Below, one piece after another: positions 9,233-17,877 of a stretch of DNA of 64,000 nt. The notes below the pieces were generated by a model. That model worked only from the letters and a program-made list of their open reading frames with translations. It made no database searches and had not been told where the DNA came from. Within the stretch, counting starts at the first letter, position 1. Each line of letters starts with the position of its first letter. The position numbers were made by a program, and so were the translations under genes. Source of the DNA: Acidobacteriota bacterium (GTDB lineage Bacteria; Acidobacteriota; Thermoanaerobaculia; Multivoradales; SZUA-115). The stretch covers positions 18,303-82,302 of the forward strand of contig JAJRVQ010000107.1 of the NCBI GenBank assembly GCA_024277255.1. The letters run 5' to 3'.

Positions 9233-9973
9233 GTGGTGCGAGTCTTCGTGATCGACGCCAATCGTCTCCTGGGTGAGGTCTTGGTCAATTCGCTGAAACG
9301 CCAGGCCAACCTGCGTGTCGTGGGTTGTGCCGCGGCGGTCGAGCAGGGGCTGGAACCCCTGCGTCGCGGTGGTGCTCAGCTCGTGCTGATCGATGCCAGC
9401 GTCAATGTCGAAAACTCACTCACTATGGTGGCGCGCTTGCGCGGCGAGCTGCCTGAGATGACACTCTTGCCGATTGGGCTGCGTTCGGAGGCAGAGGTGG
9501 TTGCCGTGCTGGAAGCCGGGGCCAGCGGCTACGTGATGCAAGATGCCTGTTTCAACCAGCTGGTCGGCACGATCGAGGCGGTCCACTGTGGCGAGCCTCC
9601 CTGCTCAGCGCAGGTAGTGGCCAGCGTCTGCGCGCGCATCCAGGAACTCTCTCGCTCTCGGCGGCAGCGCCGGAAGTGGCGCAAAGTTCGCTTGACGGTG
9701 CGGGAGAATGAGGTCCTGGAGTTGTTGGCCTTGGGTTTGGCGAACAAAGAAATCGCTAGCCGGTTACGGATCACGGTGCCGACGGTCAAGAACCACGTGC
9801 ACAACCTTCTTGAGAAGTTCGGCGCCCGCAATCGGCGCGAAGCGCTACGCCGCGCCTACCAGGGCGGCCTGCTTCTCGACCTCCTCCCGCAACGCCGTGA
9901 GAGTGGCTTCTGGCAGACCGCTCCGGGTGGTTTACCGCCAACCATGAGAAGCAATGGAGTCGGTCCTGGATAG
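9233..9973 (+). CDS. Second NarL/LuxR-type regulator, pseudo-receiver
   Basis: 246 residues from the GTG at 9233, chosen because AAGGGGAG lies 8 nt upstream and the product begins at the receiver's first strand (VVRVFVIDANRLLGE); the frame is open 37 codons further up without a ribosome site. Only one of the two N-terminal acidic residues is kept. The acceptor-type Asp is present (VLIDASVN), but the switch Lys is replaced by Gln (SGYVMQDAC), so phosphorylation control may be lost. The HTH (LTVRENEVLELLALGLANKEIA) closely resembles that of the preceding gene, suggesting duplication. A basic linker (SRSRRQRRKWRK) joins the domains. It lies 188 bp ahead of the acyl carrier protein gene. Confidence 0.87.
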   Translation: MVRVFVIDANRLLGEVLVNSLKRQANLRVVGCAAAVEQGLEPLRRGGAQLVLIDASVNVENSLTMVARLRGELPEMTLLPIGLRSEAEVVAVLEAGASGYVMQDACFNQLVGTIEAVHCGEPPCSAQVVASVCARIQELSRSRRQRRKWRKVRLTVRENEVLELLALGLANKEIASRLRITVPTVKNHVHNLLEKFGARNRREALRRAYQGGLLLDLLPQRRESGFWQTAPGGLPPTMRSNGVGPG

Positions 9974-10161
9974 TCCTTTTCTAGTCCTTCCGAAGGAAGC
10001 TCTCGATGCCGGACCCGGTTCCTTTTTGGCTCCGCGGGTTCATTGTTCAGTGTGGCCGGTGACAGTAGGGTTAAGGCTCCCAGAAATTGCGAGAGTGCAC
10101 CGGGTCCGAATGGCTCATGGGACGAGTCGATGGCAAGGATCCCGAACGCAGGAGGACACCG

Positions 10162-10443
10162 ATGACGAGTGAGGAAATCAAGGGCCGGATCAAGGAAATC
10201 ATCTCCAGTGTTTCCAATATTCCGGTGGAAGAGATCGGCGACGAAGACCACTACGTCGAAGACTTGAACCTCGACTCCTTGAGTCTCTTGGAGATCGGTG
10301 TGGACGTGGACTACCACTACCGGCTCGGTCTGGTCGAAGAGGAGATGCGTTCCATCATCAACGTGACGCAGGCCGCTGAGTTGGTTGCGGCGCGGCTGGC
10401 CGCGCAGGACGCGGGCTCTTCCGAAGTGGCCGAGGTGGCGTGA
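10162..10443 (+). CDS. Acyl carrier protein
   Basis: 93 residues from ATG 10162 with AGGAGG 6-7 nt upstream. It is an acidic helical protein with the 4'-phosphopantetheine attachment motif in NLDSLSLLEI (Ser near residue 39) and the typical helix II/III pattern (YRLGLVEEEMRSIINVTQAAELVAARL). It carries acyl or other carboxyl groups as thioesters in the cytosol. It is not beside fab genes but is the first gene of the 24-kb block that includes a PlsC-type acyltransferase and lipases, so a dedicated carrier for that pathway is likelier than the housekeeping AcpP. The C-terminus has a short Ala/Glu tail. No ketosynthase is visible in the window. Confidence 0.88.
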   Translation: MTSEEIKGRIKEIISSVSNIPVEEIGDEDHYVEDLNLDSLSLLEIGVDVDYHYRLGLVEEEMRSIINVTQAAELVAARLAAQDAGSSEVAEVA

Positions 10444-10565
10444 GGAGTTGGTGACCGTTGTGGGCATAGGCCGGCTGGTCGGCGCGCAGCCGGCCATCCA
10501 ACCCATCTCACCCGTTCAACCCGTGGCGACCGCCGCCCTCAGCCGTTGACCCAGGAGAGCCGACG

Positions 10566-13103
10566 ATGACACGACGAGCACGCACCTTCTTCCACCTGAC
10601 ACTGGCTCCTGCCCTGCTGATGGCGGTGGTGATCCCGGCGGCGGTGCATGGTTTCGCCAAGCGCGATGCCGCCCACGCCCGCTTCTACCAGTTGGGCAGC
10701 TCGGTCAACAGCTTCCTCAAGGACTATTGCCAGGGACTGGAAGCCGCCTTCGAGACGGGGGATGTGGCGCAGCTCTCCTCCTTCTACGCCACCTCCTACC
10801 GGGCTCCGCGGCGGGGCCGCTGGCGGCTCAAGGAGGCCGAGGCGCAGGGAGGGGCGCAAGTGAGCCGGTTGGAAGCGGTCAATGAGACGACGTTCGATCG
10901 ATCCACCCTCGACGCAGAGCTGGCGCACTACCTCGCCGGCCTCGCCGAGGTGGAGCGCACGGTGTGCAAGATCAACCTGATCGAGGAGGTCGACTTTGGC
11001 AACCCAGAGCAAGGGGCAGGCGTGGACTCGGGACCCAGGGTCGAACTGACGGTCAAGTTCATCCTCGACGGCGCGGACGAGCGGGAGCGCACACTGCAAG
11101 ATCGCCATTTCTACCGTTGGACGCTGGTGCGTGAAACCGCGCCGGCCACCGGTGCCGCCGAGTGGAAGATCGCTCGCGATGAGCTGCTGCGAGGGGTCCG
11201 CGTCGCCGGCCGTCACGACAGCTTCATGGATGTCGATCCGCACCGTCTCGGTATCGACTTCGCCCATCGCCGCGACCCGGCGCTCGACCCTGACGGCCAG
11301 GGTGCGGCGTTGCGCTTCGGGGTGATTCAGCACGCCTCCGGCGGCGTGGTGGCGACCGATGTCAATGGCGATGGGCGGGTTGATCTCTTCTTCGCCGACG
11401 GCGTGCAAGCTCGGCTCTATCTGAACGTCGGCCTCTCGGACGAAGGGCTGCCGGCCTACCGCGACGCCACCGCCGAGACCGGCCTCGATGGGCTGGGAGC
11501 GGTGCACAGCGCACTGTTCTTCGATCATGACAACGACGGCGATCGGGATCTGTTCGTCGGCCGCTACCTGAGCCCCAGCCGCTTCTACGTCAATCTCGGC
11601 GGAGCCAGGTTCGAGGACCGCTCGGCCGAACTGGGGCTCGACTTTGTCACCACGGTGAGTTCGGCGACCCTGCTGGACTTTGACCGCGACGGCTTTCTCG
11701 ACCTCTACGTCGGTGCCTACGGCAATGCCTTCCAGGCCGTGCCGCGGTTGCCCTTCTACGCCAGCAACGGGCAGCCGAACCGGCTGTTCCACAACCAGCG
11801 CGGCGCGGGCTTTCGCGACGTGACCGGCAGCAGCGGCACCGGCGATCGGGGCTGGAGCTTGGCGGTGGCGGCGGCGGACATCAACGGCGACGGTTGGACC
11901 GACCTGGCGGTGGCCAACGATTTCGGCAAGAAGAGCCTGCTGGTCAACACCCGAGACGGCAGCTTCGAAGAGACCACCCGCGAGGCCGGCGTGGCCGATT
12001 TCTCGGGCGGCATGGGGCTGACCTTCGGCGACTACGACGGCGACGGAGACATCGATCTCTACACCTCGAACATCAACTCCAACCAGCGCTGGTTCGGTGA
12101 GGATGCGACGGTCAGCCAGTACGTGCGCAACATGGCGCGCAGCCGCTGGATCATCGCCGACGCGGCGCAGTTCTTTCAGGTCTACCGCCTGCTCGGCTCG
12201 CGCTGGCGGGAGTTGGGGCAGATGATCGGCGAGGGCAACTCGCTGTTCGAGAATCGCGGCGACGGCACTTTCATCGAACGCCACGACAGCGACACCGCAC
12301 GCGCTGGTTGGAGTTGGAGCGTCGCCTTCTTCGACCACGATAACGACGCCGATCTCGATCTCTACGCCGCCAACGGCTGGATCAGCGCCACGCCTGGGAC
12401 AGATTTATGACTACCCTTTACCCAGGGCGCGGTCGCGCACATTCAGCAGTACAAGTCGGGTCTCTTCTTCAGCCGGAAGTTCGTCGGCACCAGCTCGTGG
12501 AACGGCTACGAGCACAACTGCCTGTTCACCAATACGGGCGGCGGTAAGTTCTTGGAGGTGGCACGGCCGGCCGGCGCGGCCGGCATTCGCGACGGGCGCG
12601 GGGTGGCGGTGGCCGATCTCGATGCTGATGGGCGTCTCGATCTGGTGATCAACAACAACGCCGCGCCGCCGACGGTCTTGCTCAACCGTGCGCCGCGGTC
12701 CGCGAGCGGCGGCCATTGGTTGAGCCTGCTGTTGACCGGCGGAGCCGGCAGCAACCGGGACGCGGTCGGTGCTCGGGTGCGGTTGACCGCGGGCGGCCGC
12801 GCTCAGACACGGGTGGTGGAAGCGGGCTCGGGCTATGCTTCGCAGTCCTCGCACGAGCTGCACTTCGGCCTCGCCTCGGCCGAGTGGATCGACGGCTTAG
12901 AGATCACCTGGCCGAGTGGTCGGGTACAGACGATCGATGGCGCGGACCTAGACCCTCGGCTGGCTCTCGATCGGCGCTTACGGATCGAGGAGGGCCGCGA
13001 ACCGGAGGCCGGCACTGTACTGCCAAACCGACTACTGCCAAACCGACTACGACCGCAACAGCTGGCGCCCGAGAGTACAAGCCGTCCAATGAGAGGTCAG
13101 TGA
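10566..13103 (+). CDS. CRTAC1/UnbV-like FG-GAP protein 1, probable selenoprotein (in-frame UGA at 12408)
   Basis: 845 residues if the UGA at codon 615 (12408-12410) is read as selenocysteine; 614 if it terminates. N-terminal signal anchor (HLTLAPALLMAVVIPAAVHG), so probably periplasmic. Calcium-type FG-GAP/VCBS loops follow: DVNGDGRVDLFF (about residue 265), DHDNDGDRDLFVG, DFDRDGFLDLYVG, DINGDGWTDLAV, DYDGDGDIDLYTSN, DHDNDADLDLYAANG. The UGA lies in TDL-U-LPF, and the same frame then stays open for 230 codons with conserved content: SWNGYEHN, another loop DLDADGRLDLVINN and a complete ASPIC/UnbV domain (GSNRDAVGARV, GSGYASQSSHELHFGL, ITWPSGR). The next gene starts 2 nt after the distal stop. 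A nonsense mutation is the alternative, but the neighbouring paralog has UGA at the identical site. Function unknown. Confidence 0.78.
12408..12438 (+). promoter_or_regulatory. UGA codon with SECIS-like stem-loop, CRTAC1 copy 1
   Basis: UGA at 12408-12410. Twenty nucleotides later GGUC (12431-12434) sits as a tetraloop between GCGC (12427-12430) and GCGC (12435-12438), a perfect 4-bp GC stem. Bacterial SECIS elements lie directly after the UGA, and the E. coli fdhF element also presents a GGUC-type apical loop about 18 nt after UGA. The lower stem is not obvious, so a fold calculation would help. Confidence 0.65.
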
Positions 13104-13104
13104 G

Positions 13105-15543
13105 ATGTCGAAGAGGACCCGCGGAATCATCCTCTGGCTCTCGCCGCTAGCCGTGCTGCTGCTGCTGGCGGTGGCGGCGCGGATGCAGATGGATCGCTGG
13201 GAGGCCAACGCTCAAGGGCTGGCGACCACCGGCAAGGCGGCGATCGCCCTGTTCAAGGAACTCGCGGCCGGTCTGAAGGCCGGCGAGATCGACCGCGTCG
13301 TCGCCTGCTATACCGCCGCAGGTCCGGTCGGGGATGGCGGGTGGCGCGAGACGCTGTCGTCCGAGCGTGACGGCGTGCGCCTGTTTTCCTGGCAGGTGGA
13401 TGCTCCGGCGGCCAGCCGTGACGAGCTGGGCCGGCGGTTGGCGATCCTCCGCGACCGCTTCGCCGAGGTCCAATCGGTCAAGCTCAAACTCGACTCCGTG
13501 GAGCGCATCGAATCTCCGGGCCACGCGGTGGTGCGCGCCGTACTGTGGATGCGCGGCAGCCGCGTCGGCGGTGACGTCGCCGAGTCGCAGGCGCTGCTGC
13601 GCCTGTGGATCGACGAAGGGGCCGAGGGTTGGAGGATTCGGCGCCAGGAGCTGCTCTGGGGCCAGACGGTGGAAGGCTCGGCCAGCGGCTTCGTGGATGT
13701 CGCCGCGACCAGCGGCCTCGACCATCACGGCCGGCAGAATCCGCTGTTCAAGACCCCCGAGTGGGAGCCGCGCAGCTTCGGCATCATCAAGTACGGCTCG
13801 GCCGGGGTGGCGACCATCGACTACGACGGCGACGGCCACTACGACCTCTTTTTCTCGGACGGTGCCTCCTCGCGCCTCTACCGCAACCAGGGGGATGGCC
13901 GCTTTGCCGAGACCACCGCCGAGGCCGGCTTGCCGGTCGACGTACCGGGGATCAATGTCGCTCTGTTCGCCGACTTCGACAATGACGGCGATGCCGATCT
14001 CTTCCTCGGCACCTTCACCCGGCAGAGCTTCCTCTTCGAGAACAACGGCGACGCCACCTTCACCGATCGCTCGGCCGGCGCCGGAGTCGGCGGCTACTTC
14101 GTCACCGTGGCCAGCGCCGCCGACTACGACGGCGACGGCCTGCTCGACCTCTACGTCGGTCGCTACCTTGATCCGCGCGTCGATCTGCCGACGACCCTTT
14201 TCTACACCCGCAACGGCCAGGGAAACAGCCTGTTGCGCAACACCGGCGGCCTGACCTTCGAGGATGTCACCGAGCAGGCCGGGGTGCGCGAGGGCGGGCT
14301 GACGCTGGGCACCGCCTGGGCCGACTACGACCAGGACGGCGACCCGGATCTCTACGTCGCCAACGACTTCGGTCGCAACGCGCTGTTTAAGAATCTCGGC
14401 GACGGCCGTTTCGCCGATGTCTCCACCGAGGCCGGCGCGCATGACTTTGGCTTCGGCATGAGCGCCTCCTTCGGCGACGTGGACAACGATTTGGACCTGG
14501 ATCTTTACGTCTCGAACGTCCACTCCGGCCAGCGCTGGTACGGCCAGTCGGCGACGTTGCATCAGTACCTGATGACCAGTCTGCGCCAAGGCACCATCTT
14601 CGAGGACTTCTCCGTCTACCGCGAGATCTTCTCGCTCGCCGGCTCCGCCTGGGGCGATTACGGCGATCGCATGGTCAAGGGCAACAGCCTGATGATCAAC
14701 GACGGCGCCGGCCGCTTCGCCGATGTCGCCGAGGAGTCGCGGGCCAACCCGTTCGGCTGGTACTGGAGTTCCGGCCTCTTCGACTACGACAACGACGGGC
14801 GGCAAGACATCTACGCCGCCAACGGCTGGATCAGCTCGCGCAGCTATGACGATTTGTGACTGCCCTACATTTTGAGCGCGGTCGCGCACATCAGTGAGTA
14901 CAAGACGGGGCGGTTCTACAGCGACGAATACCGCGGCGACATGTCGTGGAACGGCTATGAGCACAACGTGCTGCTGCGCAATGACGGCTGTGAGAGGGGA
15001 GGGGCGCCCCGTTTCGTTGACGTGGCGATGGCGCTCGGCGCCGACGACGTGCTCGATTCACGCGGTGTCGCCTTCGTCGATTTCGACAACGACGGCGACC
15101 TCGATCTGGCGATCAACCACAACCCCGGCGACAACGACCGGCAGACGGTGCCCGCCTCGTTGCTGCGCAACGACGTCGGCCAGCGGCGCCACTGGCTGGC
15201 GGTCGAGCTGGTCGGCACTCAGGGTAACCGCGACGCGGTGGGAGCGGTGGTCTACACCGAGGCCGGCGACCTCCAGCAGATGCGGCTGCGCGAGGCCGGC
15301 TCCGGCTATGCCTCGCAGCACTCGGGCCGCCTCTACTTCGGCCTCGGTGACCACCAACGAGTCGATCGCTTGTGGGTGCGCTGGCCCAACGGGAGCGAGG
15401 AGAGTTTCGATCGGCTGGCGGTAGATCAGCTGGTGCGCATCATCGAAGGGGAAGGTCTGGAAGAGCTGCCTCTGCAGCGGGCAATCGACGCCTCTGTCGG
15501 GACCAGCGCCGAGCGGGAAACCGCTCCGGGGCAGGGGCCATGA
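13105..15543 (+). CDS. CRTAC1/UnbV-like FG-GAP protein 2, probable selenoprotein (in-frame UGA at 14857)
   Basis: 812 residues with UGA codon 585 (14857-14859) read as Sec; otherwise 584. N-terminal anchor helix (ILWLSPLAVLLLLAVAA), then FG-GAP loops DYDGDGHYDLFF, DFDNDGDADLFLG, DYDGDGLLDLYVG, DYDQDGDPDLYV, DVDNDLDLDLYV and DYDNDGRQDIYAANG. The UGA is in DDL-U-LPY, the same position as in the upstream paralog. After it come HISEYKTGRFYSDEY, SWNGYEHN, DFDNDGDLDLAINHN and the ASPIC/UnbV domain (GNRDAVGA, GSGYASQHSGRLYFGLGD, RWPNGS). The distal stop TGA (15541-15543) overlaps the ATG of the next gene (15540), which implies ribosomes normally translate to the distal end. The role is unknown. UnbV-type proteins recur in enediyne-type clusters, and a redox role for the Sec is conceivable. 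Confidence 0.8.
14857..14887 (+). promoter_or_regulatory. UGA codon with SECIS-like stem-loop, CRTAC1 copy 2
   Basis: UGA at 14857-14859, then exactly 20 nt, then GGUC (14880-14883) closed by GCGC (14876-14879) and GCGC (14884-14887). Spacing and loop are identical to copy 1, although the 16 nt between UGA and stem differ between the copies at about half their positions. UGA/UCA pairing outside an ACA bulge could extend the stem here. Confidence 0.65.
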
Positions 15544-17330
15544 CAGCGGGCTTCACGGCGTTGATCGCCGGCACGGGAGAGCTCGCCGAGCGCTTACAGG
15601 GTGCCCTGAAGCAGCAGTGTCCCGGACGGACGGTGCGGCTGGCGGAAAGCTGCGCGGAGCTGGCCAGAAGTCGGGTCGATGCGGGGGGTGGCGCGGGGAC
15701 CAGCGCGGGGCTGGAGGCCCTCGTCTACCTGGCGGACCGTTCGCGACCCGACCCCGAGCATCTCCGCCGCCAGTTGCAGGAGGCCCTGGCCGCTGGGGCT
15801 CGCCACCTGGTCGTCGTCTCCAGTTCCGAAGCGGTCGTGCCCCATCATCACCACCCGGGTCTGATCGCCGAGGATCACCCGCGGGCGCAGGCGGGCGGCC
15901 ACCCCATCGCCGATCGTTGGCTGGCTCTCGAAGCGGCGGCGCTGGAATCGACCGCCCTCGAAGTGACGACGCGGGAGGCCACGGGGGAGCCGGTGCCGCT
16001 CGCCATCCTTCGGCCGGCACCGATGCCGGTGGCCGGCGCCGACGACTATTGGAGCCGGCTCTTCTCGCGCCGCTTCGCCGCCACCGTCGCCGGCTTCGAT
16101 CCGACCCTTCAGCTGTTGAGTCCCGGCGATCTGGCGGCTGCCTTGACGGCGGTGTTGGAGGATGGCTTGAACGGTTTGTTCCACGTCGCGCCGCGCCAGC
16201 CGATCCCGCTGCACAAGGCTTTGCGCCTGGTGGGGGTGCGCCGGCTGCCGCTGCTGGCCAATTTCGCCTTCCCGCCGGCGACCCGGCGCGCCTATCTGAC
16301 CTACTCGTGGACGGTGCGCGCGCGCCGGCTGGGCGAGGAGACCGCTTGGCGAGCGCGCTCGACCAGCGCCGAAGCGCTCGAATCGTTCGCCCTGAGTCGA
16401 GGTCGCCCGGCGCCGGAGCAGACCACTCGCAACGCGGCGGGGCGCGATCTCGACCAGGCCGGCTACGATGGCTACGGCCTCGACCGAGGCTACATCGCGC
16501 GGCTCGGCCGCGCCCAGTTAGGCTTCGTGCACGACCACTACTGGCGCGTGGAGATCGCCGGCATGGAGCGCATCCCGAGCCAGGGTCGCGCCCTGCTGGT
16601 GGGCATGCATCGCGGTTTCATGCCCTTCGACGGCGTCATGGCCCTGCACGCGGTGGTTCGCGATCGAGGGCGCTATCCGCGTTTTCTCATCCATCCGGCG
16701 CTCGCCAAGTTCCCCTTTCTGGCCAATTTCATGACCAAGCTTGGGGGCATCCTGGCCTGCCGCGAGAACGCCGACCATGTGCTCGAGCGCGATGGCCTGC
16801 TGGGGGTCTATCCGGAAGGGATCCGCGGCGCCTTCACTCCCTATTCCCGCGCCTACAAGCTCGGCCGCTTCGGCCGCGATGAATTCGTCAAGATGGCGCT
16901 GCGCCACCAGGCGCCGATCATCCCCTTCGTCACCGTGGGTAGTGCCGAGATCTTTCCGATATTCGGCGCCATTCGCTGGCGCTGGTTGCGGCGGCTGACC
17001 GAGTGGCCCTATTTGCCGATCACCCCGACGCTCAATCTGGTGCCGTTGCCCTCGAAGTGGCACACTTGGTTCCTCGAACCGCTCCATGTCGAGGCCGACC
17101 ACGGGCCGGAGGCGGCGGATGACCCCAAGGTGGTCCGGCTGCTCTCCAACGAAGTGCGCCGGCGGATGGAAGCGGCGATCGCCGAGATGTTGCAGCGGCG
17201 GCGCTCGATCTTCCGGGGTTCGATCTTCAGCCGTACCGACCATCGCCAGCCCAATATCGGCGTGACCAAGGAGCGGACAGTGACCGCTCCTTCCACAGCG
17301 GTCAAGTCAACCACAGGAAGCATGCGATGA
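15540..17330 (+). CDS. Fusion: NAD-binding reductase/epimerase-like domain + PlsC-type acyltransferase
   Basis: 596 residues, starting at the ATG that overlaps the preceding stop (ATGA). Residues 1-230 resemble an extended SDR: opening strand [25 protein letters not shown] and LAILRPAP; the usual GxxGxxG and YxxxK signatures are weak, so activity is doubtful. Residues 330-560 are a 1-acylglycerol-phosphate-type acyltransferase: [15 protein letters not shown] (a His-x6-Asp form of motif I), then [10 protein letters not shown] (motif III) and [16 protein letters not shown] (motif IV). Such enzymes use acyl-ACP or acyl-CoA at the cytosolic face of the inner membrane, and the operon supplies its own ACP. 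The product is unknown, perhaps an unusual glycerolipid or ester lipid. Confidence 0.82.
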   Translation: MTAGFTALIAGTGELAERLQGALKQQCPGRTVRLAESCAELARSRVDAGGGAGTSAGLEALVYLADRSRPDPEHLRRQLQEALAAGARHLVVVSSSEAVVPHHHHPGLIAEDHPRAQAGGHPIADRWLALEAAALESTALEVTTREATGEPVPLAILRPAPMPVAGADDYWSRLFSRRFAATVAGFDPTLQLLSPGDLAAALTAVLEDGLNGLFHVAPRQPIPLHKALRLVGVRRLPLLANFAFPPATRRAYLTYSWTVRARRLGEETAWRARSTSAEALESFALSRGRPAPEQTTRNAAGRDLDQAGYDGYGLDRGYIARLGRAQLGFVHDHYWRVEIAGMERIPSQGRALLVGMHRGFMPFDGVMALHAVVRDRGRYPRFLIHPALAKFPFLANFMTKLGGILACRENADHVLERDGLLGVYPEGIRGAFTPYSRAYKLGRFGRDEFVKMALRHQAPIIPFVTVGSAEIFPIFGAIRWRWLRRLTEWPYLPITPTLNLVPLPSKWHTWFLEPLHVEADHGPEAADDPKVVRLLSNEVRRRMEAAIAEMLQRRRSIFRGSIFSRTDHRQPNIGVTKERTVTAPSTAVKSTTGSMR

Positions 17331-17872
17331 AACGAATCTCATTCCCCACGGTTCGGCATTGGATACTGGCGCCCTTGGTGCTGTTGCTGGTCGCCGTTGG
17401 CGCCTGCGGCGGAGGCGCGCAGAGCGCCGAAGTCGCCGTGGGCAGCGAAGCTCCCGAATTCGAACTGACCGCTCTGGACGGCACCACCGTCGACAGCCGA
17501 TCGCTGGCCGGGCGGCCGGTGGTGCTCAACTTCTGGGCCACCTGGTGCATGCCCTGCCGCAAAGAGATCCCCGAATTGCGCAGCCTGGCCGCCGAGTCCG
17601 AGTTGCAGGTCGTCGGCATCGCGCTCGACGAGGAGGGGGAGGAGAGCGTTGCACCCTTCGTCGAGCGATACGGCATCGACTACCTGGTGCTGCTCGGCGA
17701 CCAGACGACCTTCCAGCGCTTCAACGGCTACACCATTCCCTACACCCTGCTCCTCGGCGCCGACCGCAAGGTACTCGGTATCTATCGAGGACCGACCACC
17801 CGCGAGGCGATCGAACGGGATCTGAGCGCGGCGGCGGAAGCCGGGACCAGTCAACTTGGTGGAGGAGGCTGA
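17327..17872 (+). CDS. TlpA/ResA-like thioredoxin lipoprotein
   Basis: 181 residues; the ATG overlaps the previous stop (ATGA). Hydrophobic signal with a lipobox-like VGAC around residue 27, so probably a periplasm-facing lipoprotein. A thioredoxin fold of the AhpC/TSA-Redoxin group follows: [33 protein letters not shown] (redox CxxC), VVGIALDEE and the cis-Pro strand [15 protein letters not shown]. Such proteins reduce exported disulfides or haem-handling Cys. Here it follows two exported putative selenoproteins and could keep their Sec/Cys pair reduced; that link is inference. It has a Gly-rich C-terminus. Confidence 0.9.
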   Translation: MKRISFPTVRHWILAPLVLLLVAVGACGGGAQSAEVAVGSEAPEFELTALDGTTVDSRSLAGRPVVLNFWATWCMPCRKEIPELRSLAAESELQVVGIALDEEGEESVAPFVERYGIDYLVLLGDQTTFQRFNGYTIPYTLLLGADRKVLGIYRGPTTREAIERDLSAAAEAGTSQLGGGG

Positions 17873-17877
17873 GAGAG

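Noticed and set aside
13017..13046. Tandem 15-bp repeat (CTGCCAAACCGACTA) near the end of CRTAC1 gene 1
   Set aside because: Only two units in a variable C-terminal tail encoding LPNR twice; simple slippage, not a functional array.
12408..13103. CRTAC1 genes as pseudogenes broken by nonsense mutations
   Set aside because: Both paralogs carry UGA at the same homologous codon, downstream sequence is conserved at protein level, and operon spacing fits the distal stops.
13147..14964. 605-codon minus-strand frame opposite the second CRTAC1 gene
   Set aside because: Val/Ala/Glu/Gly-rich mirror of repeated acidic FG-GAP codons, no recognisable protein features.
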